A stretch of 40,890 bases of DNA, from NCBI GenBank assembly GCA_028823955.1, contig JAPPFE010000008.1:1-40890 (forward strand). The letters are read 5' to 3'. Below, piece by piece: positions 8,845 to 16,147 of the stretch. The stretch is from Candidatus Dadabacteria bacterium. Lineage in GTDB: Bacteria; Desulfobacterota_D; UBA1144; Nemesobacterales; Nemesobacteraceae. Every line of letters starts with the position of its first letter. Position 1 is the first letter of the stretch. A model generated the notes under the pieces. It saw only the letters and a program-made list of their open reading frames with translations, made no database searches and was not told the DNA's origin. The translations under genes and the position numbers were made by a program.

Positions 8845-10169
8845 GCAGTAATGTCGCGTCACTTCCCAGGATTCCGGAGCTTAACAGGAAGCTGCTTTTT
8901 ACAGCCGCAATGCTCATTGTTTACAGGGCAGGGGTTTTCGTTCCGATTCCGGGAATCGATCCGGACCAGATTGCCAAGATGTTCGAGCAGACCCGCGGCA
9001 CGATATTCGACATACTTAACATGTTTTCCGGGGGAGCACTTGAGCAGGCGTCAATTTTTGCCTTGGGGGTTATGCCCTACATTACCGCCTCAATCATCAT
9101 GTCGCTTCTGGTAAAGGCCTTTCCTTCACTTGAAGCAATGCAGAAAGAAGGCGACGCCGGAAGGAGAAGAATAAATCAGTACACAAGGTACGGCACCGTT
9201 CTTATATGTCTCGTTCAGGGCTTTATGCTTGCGGTTACCCTTGAGCGCGGCGGGGTAGGAGCGGCCACTGTCGGAAGTGCCGTTACGGACCCCGGTCTGA
9301 TGTTCAAGGTTACGGCAGTTCTCACGCTCACCGCGGGCGGACTTTTTGTTATGTGGCTTGGAGAGCAGATAACAGAGAATGGAATCGGAAACGGGGTATC
9401 TCTTCTTATCGCCGCATCGATAATCGCCAGTATTCCCGGGGCGTTCTGGAACCTCTCAAGGCTCGTTGGCACGGGCGAGATTACCGTTTTGGGGGTTTTG
9501 CTTATTTTTATTTTCCTAGGGTTTCTTATGGGCCTTATAGTTTACTTTGAGCGTTCCTACCGGAAAATACCGGTTCAGTACCCCAGAAGGGTCGTAGGGA
9601 GGAAGGTAATGGGAGGGCAGAGTTCCCATCTGCCTCTTAAAACCAATCCTTCGGGGGTCATTCCTCCGATCTTCGCTTCTTCGATCCTTATTTTCCCCGC
9701 TACGATTGTTACGTTTGCCGATGTTCCGGCTATTCGCACCTTCTCTGACCTTGTGTTTCAAAACGTGTTCGTATACAACCTGATCTTTGCAATACTCATA
9801 ATATTCTTTGCCTTCTTCTATACTTCAATAATCTACGACCCGGACGATCTCTCGGATAACCTGAGGAAAAACGGCGGAAACATACCGGGAATAAGGCCGG
9901 GCAGAAAGACATCGGAGTACATAGGCAATGTGCTCGGGAAAATTACTTTTATAGGGGCTATATACGTGGCGGCGGTCTGCGTGTTGCCGGCGTTTCTTGA
10001 GAGAGAACCTTTTAATTTGCCGTTTTACTTCGGAGGCGTGTCACTTCTTATCGTAATAGGGGTAACACTTGATTTCATGCAGCAGATCGAATCTTTTCTG
10101 ATAACTCACAGTTATGAAGGATTTATAAAGAAGAGGGGAATGAAGGAACCCCAGAGGTACAGATTCTGA
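8841..10169 (+). CDS. secY: Protein translocase subunit SecY
   Basis: SecY is the channel of the Sec translocon in the inner membrane. The 442-residue protein has the usual ten hydrophobic segments. The N-terminal region has ELNRKLLFTAAMLIVYRAGVF and the plug-region motif VPIPGID. The TM2 region has FSGGALEQASIFALGVMPYITASII. The cytosolic loop has IPVQYPRRV, and a later loop has LRKNGGNIPGIRPGR. It overlaps rplO by four bases and is followed 23 bases later by adk, as in most spc operons. SecE and SecG are not in the window. Confidence 0.98.
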   Translation: MSSNVASLPRIPELNRKLLFTAAMLIVYRAGVFVPIPGIDPDQIAKMFEQTRGTIFDILNMFSGGALEQASIFALGVMPYITASIIMSLLVKAFPSLEAMQKEGDAGRRRINQYTRYGTVLICLVQGFMLAVTLERGGVGAATVGSAVTDPGLMFKVTAVLTLTAGGLFVMWLGEQITENGIGNGVSLLIAASIIASIPGAFWNLSRLVGTGEITVLGVLLIFIFLGFLMGLIVYFERSYRKIPVQYPRRVVGRKVMGGQSSHLPLKTNPSGVIPPIFASSILIFPATIVTFADVPAIRTFSDLVFQNVFVYNLIFAILIIFFAFFYTSIIYDPDDLSDNLRKNGGNIPGIRPGRKTSEYIGNVLGKITFIGAIYVAAVCVLPAFLEREPFNLPFYFGGVSLLIVIGVTLDFMQQIESFLITHSYEGFIKKRGMKEPQRYRF

Positions 10170-10192
10170 CGCAAGGGAGAATACCAAAGACT

Positions 10193-10759
10193 ATGAGATT
10201 GATACTGTTTGGGCCGCCTGGGGCTGGAAAGGGAACGCAGGCTGATTTCATCAGGGAAAAATACGAGGTTGAACATATATCGACTGGTGATGTGCTGCGT
10301 GAAGCCATGAAAAACGAGACTGAAGTTGGGCTTTACGCTAAGTCGTTCATGGACAAGGGAGAGCTTGTACCTGATGAAGTCGTGACGGAAATAATAAGAC
10401 AGAAAATATCTGCGATCGGCGAGAGAGGTTTTATGCTTGACGGTTTTCCTAGAACTCTGGAGCAGGCAAGATCTCTTAACGGTATCCTCACTGATGCTGG
10501 AATCGGCATTGACGCAGTTATTTCTCTTGAGGTTCCCGACGAGGAAGTTGTGCAGCGAATAACCAAACGCCAGAAAATAGAGGGCAGGCGGGACGACACG
10601 GAGGATGTGATAAGGAACAGACTTAGAGTTTACAAGGATCAGACATCCCCTCTTAAGGATTTTTACGAAAAAACCGGCGTTCTGCGTGCAGTTGAGGGAA
10701 TAGGACAGATATCGGATATCGCCGAGAGAATAGACGGTGTGCTGAAGCGGTTGCAATAA
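10193..10759 (+). CDS. adk: Adenylate kinase (short-LID form)
   Basis: Adenylate kinase interconverts ATP + AMP and 2 ADP in the cytoplasm. The 188-residue protein has the P-loop GPPGAGKG at residues 7-14, the AMP-binding segment HISTGDVLREA, GFMLDGFPRTLEQA, and GRRDDTEDVIRNRLRVY. It is about 25 residues shorter than E. coli Adk. The LID between KRQKIEG and RRDDT lacks the usual 27-residue insertion and has no zinc cysteines, so this is the short form also known in some bacteria and eukaryotic AK1. Its TAA overlaps the map ATG by one base. Confidence 0.96.
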   Translation: MRLILFGPPGAGKGTQADFIREKYEVEHISTGDVLREAMKNETEVGLYAKSFMDKGELVPDEVVTEIIRQKISAIGERGFMLDGFPRTLEQARSLNGILTDAGIGIDAVISLEVPDEEVVQRITKRQKIEGRRDDTEDVIRNRLRVYKDQTSPLKDFYEKTGVLRAVEGIGQISDIAERIDGVLKRLQ

Positions 10760-11523
10760 TGATTCGCTTGAAGAACAGAGAAGAGCTTAAACGCATGAGG
10801 GCTGCTGGCAGGGTGGTTTCCGAAGTGCTTATGAGGCTTGAGGAAGAGGCAAAGGAAGGAGTGACCACCTGGGAGCTTAATGAGATTGCGGAAAGAATGT
10901 GCGCAACAGGAGGCTTTAAGCCTGCTTTTAAAGGTTACGCAAATTATCCAGCGTCGGTGTGCTTTGCCCTTAACGAAGAGATAGTGCACGGTATTCCCTC
11001 GAAGAAAAAGGTGCTTAAGGACGGGGACATAGTAGGAATAGATTTCGGAGTACTGCTGGACGGTTATTACGCCGACTCGGCAATAACGGTTGCGGTCGGT
11101 GAAATCCGTCCTGTTGCCGAAAAACTGCTTCGGGTTACTAGGGATTCCCTCTATAGGGGCATAGACATGGTGAAAAGTTCAAACAGAGTTCTGGATATAT
11201 CAAAAGAGATACAGACTTATGTTGAAAATGAGGGTTTTTCGATAGTCAGAGATTTTGTCGGTCACGGAATAGGCAGGGAACTTCACGAGGAGCCGCAAGT
11301 GCCAAATTTTATTCCTCCGAATGGTAAGGGAGGAGGAATAAGACTTCGTTCTGGAATGGTCATGGCCATAGAACCTATGGTAAATGAGGGGTCGGAGAAA
11401 ACGAAGATACTCGAAGACGGGTGGACGGCGGTTACTTATGATGGTAAACTTTCCGCTCATTTTGAGCATACTGTGGCTCTTACGGATAACGGTCCTGAAA
11501 TTCTTACCGAAAGGATTCACTAG
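10759..11523 (+). CDS. map: Methionine aminopeptidase, type I
   Basis: This enzyme removes the initiator methionine from nascent proteins. The 254-residue protein has all five metal ligands in order: Asp95 and Asp106 (GIDFGVLLDGYYADSA), His169 (GHGIGRELHEEP), Glu205 (MAIEPMV) and Glu236 (HFEHTVAL). His77 (EEIVHGIP) is also conserved. There is no N-terminal SEC-C or SH3 extension, as expected for type Ia. The start overlaps the adk stop by one base. The position between adk and infA is common in bacteria and Gram-positives especially. Confidence 0.97.
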   Translation: MIRLKNREELKRMRAAGRVVSEVLMRLEEEAKEGVTTWELNEIAERMCATGGFKPAFKGYANYPASVCFALNEEIVHGIPSKKKVLKDGDIVGIDFGVLLDGYYADSAITVAVGEIRPVAEKLLRVTRDSLYRGIDMVKSSNRVLDISKEIQTYVENEGFSIVRDFVGHGIGRELHEEPQVPNFIPPNGKGGGIRLRSGMVMAIEPMVNEGSEKTKILEDGWTAVTYDGKLSAHFEHTVALTDNGPEILTERIH

Positions 11524-11532
11524 GAACGGGTG

Positions 11533-11754
11533 ATGGAGAAAGAAGAGAAAATAGAGTTTGAAGGAACTATAACCAAAGCTTTGCCCAATGCGATGTTCAT
11601 GGTCGAGATAGAGAACAATCACGAGGTGCTGGCTTATGTGTCCGGTAAAATGAGAACCAGATTCATAAGGATACTTCCCGGAGACAGGGTAAAGCTTGAG
11701 ATATCTCCCTACGATCTTACGAAGGGAAGAATTACCTACAGACTCAAGAAGTGA
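11533..11754 (+). CDS. infA: Translation initiation factor IF-1
   Basis: IF-1 occupies the ribosomal A site during initiation. The 73-residue protein is a single OB/S1 fold: [19 protein letters not shown], then [18 protein letters not shown] and the ending [10 protein letters not shown] prefer the ATG at 11533 to the GTG at 11530, one codon earlier, for fit to the family. AGGAACGGG upstream serves as ribosome binding site. It lies nine bases after map, and the tiny rpmJ follows. Confidence 0.95.
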   Translation: MEKEEKIEFEGTITKALPNAMFMVEIENNHEVLAYVSGKMRTRFIRILPGDRVKLEISPYDLTKGRITYRLKK

Positions 11755-11773
11755 AGACAGGGGCGAGAGCAAA

Positions 11774-11887
11774 GTGAAAACGAGGGCATCGGTAAAAAAA
11801 ATATGCGACAAGTGCAAGATCATCAAGCGCAAGGGGGTCGTGCGGGTGATCTGTGTCAACAAAAGGCACAAGCAGAGACAAGGATAG
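11774..11887 (+). CDS. rpmJ: 50S ribosomal protein L36, zinc-binding
   Basis: L36 is the smallest 50S protein and helps late large-subunit assembly. The GTG start gives 37 residues with all four zinc ligands: Cys11, Cys14, Cys27 and His32 (KICDKCKI ... [13 protein letters not shown]). This is the C+ type. The ATG inside the gene (11813) lies within the ICDKC zinc motif and would lose the N-terminal strand, so the GTG is the real start. It stands between infA and rpsM, its usual location. Confidence 0.95.
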   Translation: MKTRASVKKICDKCKIIKRKGVVRVICVNKRHKQRQG

Positions 11888-11908
11888 CACTCAGGAGGAT
11901 ATGCCTTA

Positions 11909-12289
11909 ATGCCTAGGATAGCAGGTGTTGATATACCGCTTAACAAAAGAGTAGAGGTAGGTCTTACGTATATCTACGGTATAGGTAGGGCGACTTCAAA
12001 CGTTATACTCGATAAGGCCGGTATAGATGTAAACAAAAAATCAGGGGATCTTGACGATCAGGAAGTAACAAAACTGCGGACGATAATTGAAGGCGAGTAC
12101 ACCGTTGAGGGAGATCTGAGAAAGGAGGTCCAGCTCAACATAAAGCGCCTAGTGGAGATAGGTTGCTACAGGGGTATTAGGCACAGGACAGGACTTCCGG
12201 TAAGGGGACAGAAAACCAAGTCGAACGCAAGAACCAGAAAGGGTCGCAGGGGTACAGCGATAGCGAAGAAGAAGAAAGCCGGCAAATAA
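11909..12289 (+). CDS. rpsM: 30S ribosomal protein S13
   Basis: S13 is in the 30S head and forms bridges with L5. The 126-residue product begins [21 protein letters not shown] and contains the helix-two-turn-helix [11 protein letters not shown]. It ends with the signature [22 protein letters not shown] and a lysine-rich tail. AGGAGG (11893-11898) precedes it. A three-codon ATG-CCT-TAA lies between that site and the start and overlaps it; it is probably incidental. Confidence 0.97.
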   Translation: MPRIAGVDIPLNKRVEVGLTYIYGIGRATSNVILDKAGIDVNKKSGDLDDQEVTKLRTIIEGEYTVEGDLRKEVQLNIKRLVEIGCYRGIRHRTGLPVRGQKTKSNARTRKGRRGTAIAKKKKAGK

Positions 12290-12301
12290 GGGTTTTTCCA
12301 A

Positions 12302-12685
12302 ATGAGCAGAAAATTCACAAAGAAGAAAACAAAGAAATTCGTTGAACATGGAGTGGTCAACATACAGGCTACTTTTAACAACACTATAGTCACGGTCAGC
12401 GATATGAATGGAAACGTCATAGCTTGGTCAAGCGGCGGCAACAGGGGGTTTAAGGGCACTAGGAAGGGGACACCGTTTGCGGCCCAAGTGGCGGCGGATG
12501 ACGCATCGAAAAAGGCAAAGGCCTTTGGACTGAAGTCAGCTAATGTTTACGTTAGCGGTCCCGGTCCCGGAAGGGAGCCGGCGATAAGAGCCGTTCAGGC
12601 TGCCGGGGTGAAAGTGACGATGATAAAGGATGTCACCCCGATCCCCCATAATGGTTGCAGACCACCTGGAAGAAGAAGGGTGTAG
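12302..12685 (+). CDS. rpsK: 30S ribosomal protein S11
   Basis: S11 forms the platform near the E site and the mRNA exit. The 127-residue protein has [18 protein letters not shown] and [21 protein letters not shown]. The C-terminal signature [10 protein letters not shown] is followed by [20 protein letters not shown]. Length is standard. It sits between rpsM and rpsD in the alpha operon order. Confidence 0.97.
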   Translation: MSRKFTKKKTKKFVEHGVVNIQATFNNTIVTVSDMNGNVIAWSSGGNRGFKGTRKGTPFAAQVAADDASKKAKAFGLKSANVYVSGPGPGREPAIRAVQAAGVKVTMIKDVTPIPHNGCRPPGRRRV

Positions 12686-12736
12686 GCATTGTGGGAGAGA
12701 TCATGTTCACGTTGTTTGCGAGGAGGAAAAAGGTAA

Positions 12737-13375
12737 TTGGCTAGGTATAGAGGACCATCTTGTAAGCTTTGCAGGAGAGAGGGCGAACAGCTTTTTCTTA
12801 AGGGCGCTAGGTGTTATACGTCAAAATGTGCCATACAGAAAAGGCCTAACCGCGGACCTGGAGTTCACGGGGCCGCGATTGGCCGTTCCAAGTTCTCCGA
12901 CTACGGAATAAGATTGAGGGAAAAACAAAAGGTTAAGCGTATATACGGGTTGACCGAAAAGCAGTTCAGCCGTTATTTTGCCGAGGCTGCGAGGAGAAGC
13001 GGAGTGACTGGCGCAATGCTCATACTGCTTCTTGAGAGAAGGCTTGACAATGTGGTCTACCGTCTCGGGTTTGCGAGTTCTCGCAACGAGGCCAGACACT
13101 TAGTCTGGCTTGGACATGTTCTCGTGGACGGCAAGAGAGTCAACATTCCCTCTTTCAGTGTTGAGCAGGGAAACAAAATAGAAATCAAGACAAAAACCAG
13201 AAGTAACCCGCACGTTAACCAGTCTCTTGAAGGTCTTGAGAGAAGGGGTTTCCCCCAGTGGCTCGAGCTTGACAGGGAGAATTACAGCGGAGTTGTGACC
13301 AAACTTCCCGAGAGAGAGGACGTGACGGTTCCCATAGATGAACAGTTGATCGTTGAGTTTTACTCAAGAGTCTAG
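12737..13375 (+). CDS. rpsD: 30S ribosomal protein S4, zinc-binding type
   Basis: S4 nucleates 30S assembly and, in E. coli, represses the alpha operon. The 212-residue protein starts at TTG: MARYRGPSCKLCRREG. An N-terminal zinc knuckle has Cys9, Cys12, Cys26 and Cys31. The S4 RNA-binding domain includes RRLDNVVYRLGFASSRNEAR and WLGHVLVDGKRVNIPS. AGGAGG ends ten bases before the TTG. A 51-base spacer separates it from rpsK, and no structure was identified in it. Confidence 0.96.
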   Translation: MARYRGPSCKLCRREGEQLFLKGARCYTSKCAIQKRPNRGPGVHGAAIGRSKFSDYGIRLREKQKVKRIYGLTEKQFSRYFAEAARRSGVTGAMLILLLERRLDNVVYRLGFASSRNEARHLVWLGHVLVDGKRVNIPSFSVEQGNKIEIKTKTRSNPHVNQSLEGLERRGFPQWLELDRENYSGVVTKLPEREDVTVPIDEQLIVEFYSRV

Positions 13376-13392
13376 AAAAGCCTGGCACACAC

Positions 13393-13398
13393 GGAGGT
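13393..13398 (+). promoter_or_regulatory. Ribosome binding site for rpoA
   Basis: GGAGGT ends seven bases before a TTG at 13406. A GTG at 13398 is followed at once by an in-frame TGA, so the TTG is the only start that fits both the binding site and the alpha-subunit N-terminus. Confidence 0.75.
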
Positions 13399-13405
13399 GT
13401 GAAAC

Positions 13406-14431
13406 TTGGAGAATTTTCAGAAAAACTGGAGAGATTTGCAATACCCCAAAGCGCTTGAAAAAGACGAGCAGGTATCAACTCCTTTCTACAGCAAATTTAT
13501 CTGCGAGCCTCTTGAACCGGGCTACGGTATTACTCTTGGTAATGCGCTTAGAAGGGTCCTCCTGTCCTCGATACAGGGTCCTGCTATTACCGCTGTCAAG
13601 ATAGACAAAGTACGGCACGAGTTTTCTACCATACCGGGAGTTATGGAAGATGTTACTGAGATCATACTGAACCTTAAGAACGTGGATCTCAAAATGCATA
13701 CTTACGATCCGCAGACAGTAATTCTGAAAGCGGAGGGCCCGGCAGAAGTCAAGGCGTCCGACATAGAAACGACCCACATGGTGGAAGTGGTTAACGGCGA
13801 ACAGCACATAGCGACCTTGGGAGATGACGCGAAGCTTGAAATGGAACTGACAGTGAAGATGGGAAGCGGTTACGAGCCAGTATCGAGAAGAGAGACTGAG
13901 AAGTCAATAGGCCTGATACATGTTGATGCGTTCTTCTCGCCCGTCAAAAAAGTTAATTACTCAGTTACCAACGCCAGGGTAGGGCAGAGGACCGATTATC
14001 AGAAACTGACCGTTGAAATATGGACAAACGGTACGATTCTTCCCGAAGAGGCGCTTGCTTACAGTGCAAAAATTATTAAGCAGCAGCTAAACGTCTTCAT
14101 TGATTTTGATGAGGAACTCGTGGACAAGGTGGAAGAGGAAGAGTCCATGGGTATAAGTGGGACCGACGACAAGCTTTTTATCCCTATAGAGGACGTGGAA
14201 CTTTCGGTGAGATCTATAAACTGTCTTAAAAAGGCGGAAATAAAATACATTGGAGAAGTAGTTCAGAGGACAGACCAACAACTTCTTGATCTTGAGAATT
14301 TCGGAAAAACTTCCCTTGAAGAGGTGAACGCTAGACTTAAGGAAATGGGTCTGAGTCTTGGGATGGTTATAGACACCGAAGTCTTTGAAGACGAAAAGCA
14401 AAGGCGGAGTTCTGAGAATTCCGGAGAGTGA
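13406..14431 (+). CDS. rpoA: DNA-directed RNA polymerase subunit alpha
   Basis: Alpha dimers scaffold RNA polymerase assembly. The 341-residue protein has the N-terminal dimerisation domain with FICEPLEPGYGITLGNALRR and SIQGPAITAVKIDKVRHEFS. The C-terminal domain (about 265-325) has VELSVRSINCLKKAEIKYIGE and LENFGKTSLEEVNARLKEMGL, which bind UP elements and activators. The start is TTG. It is preceded by rpsD and followed by rplQ as is usual. The acidic linker (VEEEESMG) is ordinary. Confidence 0.98.
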   Translation: MENFQKNWRDLQYPKALEKDEQVSTPFYSKFICEPLEPGYGITLGNALRRVLLSSIQGPAITAVKIDKVRHEFSTIPGVMEDVTEIILNLKNVDLKMHTYDPQTVILKAEGPAEVKASDIETTHMVEVVNGEQHIATLGDDAKLEMELTVKMGSGYEPVSRRETEKSIGLIHVDAFFSPVKKVNYSVTNARVGQRTDYQKLTVEIWTNGTILPEEALAYSAKIIKQQLNVFIDFDEELVDKVEEEESMGISGTDDKLFIPIEDVELSVRSINCLKKAEIKYIGEVVQRTDQQLLDLENFGKTSLEEVNARLKEMGLSLGMVIDTEVFEDEKQRRSSENSGE

Positions 14432-14461
14432 TCGGGATTCGGGTCCGTATACGGTGGAAAG

Positions 14462-15040
14462 ATGAGACACAGAAAATCGGGAAGAAAACTGGGAGTTACT
14501 ACAAAACACAGAAAGGCCATGTTCCGCAACATGGCTACGGACCTTTTGCGTAACGGCAGGATAAATACAACTGACACAAGGGCCAAGGAAATAAGAAGGG
14601 TTGTGGAGAAGCTCGTAACTTTGGGTAAAAACGGCAGTCTTCACGCGAGAAGAAAGGCTCTGGGATATATAAGGGATCGTGCAGTTGTGGAAAAACTTTT
14701 CTCCGAACTTGCCCAGAGGTATATGGAGCGTCCCGGTGGCTATACGAGGATTGTGAAACTTGGTTACAGAAGGGGAGATAATGCCCCCATTTCTCTTGTT
14801 GAACTCGTGACCGAGGAGTACAAGGCCAAGAAAAAAAGACGGAAGGCAAAACCCAAGGCCGAAACCAAGAGCGCGCCGAAGAAAAGTTCGAAGAAGAAAT
14901 CCGCAGAAGAACTTGGTCTGGTTGAGCAACAAGAAACCGCCGAGGGGCAGGTGGACGAACAGGGTGAAGCCGAGATGACAGAAGCGGAATCCCAAGAACC
15001 CAAAGAGCAAGCCGGTTCTTCCGAAAAGACTGAGGATTAG
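14462..15040 (+). CDS. rplQ: 50S ribosomal protein L17 with long charged C-terminal extension
   Basis: L17 lies near the exit of the peptide tunnel. Residues 1-118 are an ordinary L17: [40 protein letters not shown], and a C-terminal [16 protein letters not shown]. Residues 119-192 are extra. About 30 residues are dominated by Lys/Arg/Ser/Ala ([20 protein letters not shown]), followed by about 45 rich in Glu/Gln. The tail has no recognisable domain and is probably disordered. It is the last gene of the supercluster and is followed by a small hairpin and T run. Confidence 0.95.
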   Translation: MRHRKSGRKLGVTTKHRKAMFRNMATDLLRNGRINTTDTRAKEIRRVVEKLVTLGKNGSLHARRKALGYIRDRAVVEKLFSELAQRYMERPGGYTRIVKLGYRRGDNAPISLVELVTEEYKAKKKRRKAKPKAETKSAPKKSSKKKSAEELGLVEQQETAEGQVDEQGEAEMTEAESQEPKEQAGSSEKTED

Positions 15041-15054
15041 TTCCTTCTTTTTTC

Positions 15055-15079
15055 CCCGCACATACTTGGCGGGTTTTTT
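15055..15079 (+). terminator. Putative intrinsic terminator after rplQ
   Basis: A 5-bp stem CCCGC/GCGGG with a 9-base loop is followed directly by six T residues. It is 15 bases past the rplQ stop, at the end of the ribosomal supercluster. The stem is short, so termination may be partial. Confidence 0.55.
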
Positions 15080-15096
15080 CCGTCTTCCCTATTATT

Positions 15097-15102
15097 TATA
15101 AT
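15097..15102 (+). promoter_or_regulatory. Putative -10 element of a leaderless promoter
   Basis: A perfect TATAAT ends seven bases before the ATG at 15110, and no Shine-Dalgarno sequence lies between. No clear -35 was found at 16-18 bases. The spacing puts the transcription start at or next to the A of the start codon. Confidence 0.45.
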
Positions 15103-15109
15103 AGACCTG

Positions 15110-16123
15110 ATGAAAAGAGTCGGGTTTATACTTGATGCAAGATCAATTGAAGAACTCAAGGATCTAGCTGTTGCTGCGGAGAAAGTGAATTTCCACTCCG
15201 TCTGGGCTACGGAACTTTACAGGACCCCTTTTCAACAGCTCTCTGCAATTGCTCCAGTCACCTCTGAAATAAAGCTCGGCACCGCAGTTGCTCTTGCCTT
15301 TGTGAGAAGCCCGCTGGTTACTTCCATTACTTCTCTTGATCTTGACGAAATTAGTTCGGGGAGGTTGATACTGGGTCTGGGTACCGGGGCAAAGAGAACG
15401 AACGAGAATTTCCACGGTGTTTTCTATGGAGACAGGCCGGTTGCGAGGATAAGGGAATGCGTTGGGCTAATAAGGGAAATTCTATCCGAGGCTCATACAG
15501 ACAATGATATTGTTTTCGAAGGGCAGTTCTACAGAGTAAACACAAGGGGTTACAAGAGGGCTTTTGAACCTATCAGACAAAATATACCTATATTTGTGGC
15601 CGGTATAGGGAGCAACATGGTTGGTGCTGCTGCCGAAATCGCGGACGGTTACATGGGACATGTAGTCTGTTCGCTCGAATATATAAAAAGGGTAGTTTCA
15701 CCTTCGCTTGAAGAAGGACTTGGGAAAAGTGGAAAAAACGGAGATTTTACGAAATGCTCGATTATTACCTGTGCCGTTTCCCATGACTGGGAGAGGGCGA
15801 GAGAAGCCGCTCGGGCGACCATAGCCTTTTACGCTACGGTAAAAGCCTATGATCCTCCTTTCAGGCTTCACGGTTTTACGGATGAGGTCAAAGGGATAAG
15901 GGATGCTTTTCGTAGAAAAGATATCCGTGCGATGATAAAAGGTGTCAGTGATGAAATGGTTGAAGCGTTTGCCGTTGTGGGGGATGCGGAACATTGCAGG
16001 GAGAGAGTGGAGGAGTACAGGAAATATGTAGACCTTCCTGTACTCAGTGCCCCTCATTATTTTCTTGATTTCAGGGAGGTAAGGGAGTACCAGGAGCGAT
16101 TGATCGAGGCCTTTGCCTCGTGA
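15110..16123 (+). CDS. Luciferase-like (LLM class) flavin- or F420-dependent oxidoreductase
   Basis: The 337-residue protein has the bacterial luciferase-like TIM barrel. The N-terminal strand is KRVGFILDARSIEELKDLA, and then AAEKVNFHSVWATELY. SEIKLGTAVALAFVRSPLV is followed by the hallmark ISSGRLILGLGTGAK. The mid region has VFEGQFYRV and IPIFVAGIGSNMVGAAAEIADG. Such enzymes reduce or oxygenate small substrates with FMN or coenzyme F420; sequence alone does not decide the cofactor or substrate. It is monocistronic or leads a short run with the next two genes. A perfect 6-bp hairpin (CGAGGC/GCCTCG, 16105-16120) covers its last codons. There is no Shine-Dalgarno site. Confidence 0.85.
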   Translation: MKRVGFILDARSIEELKDLAVAAEKVNFHSVWATELYRTPFQQLSAIAPVTSEIKLGTAVALAFVRSPLVTSITSLDLDEISSGRLILGLGTGAKRTNENFHGVFYGDRPVARIRECVGLIREILSEAHTDNDIVFEGQFYRVNTRGYKRAFEPIRQNIPIFVAGIGSNMVGAAAEIADGYMGHVVCSLEYIKRVVSPSLEEGLGKSGKNGDFTKCSIITCAVSHDWERAREAARATIAFYATVKAYDPPFRLHGFTDEVKGIRDAFRRKDIRAMIKGVSDEMVEAFAVVGDAEHCRERVEEYRKYVDLPVLSAPHYFLDFREVREYQERLIEAFAS

Positions 16124-16147
16124 GACCCGGGTTTTTTAGCTAGGAAA

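Noticed and set aside
11901-11909. Three-codon leader peptide ATG-CCT-TAA before rpsM
   Set aside because: It is only two or three bases after the Shine-Dalgarno site and overlaps the rpsM start; chance is the simplest explanation.
11200-11946. 248-codon minus-strand open frame across map, infA and rpmJ
   Set aside because: It runs opposite four confirmed gene segments and has no family-like sequence or binding site.
12686-12736. S4-binding or regulatory element between rpsK and rpsD
   Set aside because: The 51-base spacer shows no convincing pairing beyond the ribosome binding site.
14087-15061. 324-codon open frame on the minus strand across rpoA and rplQ
   Set aside because: It is antisense to two unmistakable genes, with a composition dominated by Phe/Leu/Ser produced by the complementary strand; no domain is visible.
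16105-16137. Terminator after the luciferase-like gene
   Set aside because: A perfect 6-bp hairpin exists, but 11 bases including an ACCCGGGT palindrome separate it from the T run, which is not the intrinsic terminator layout.
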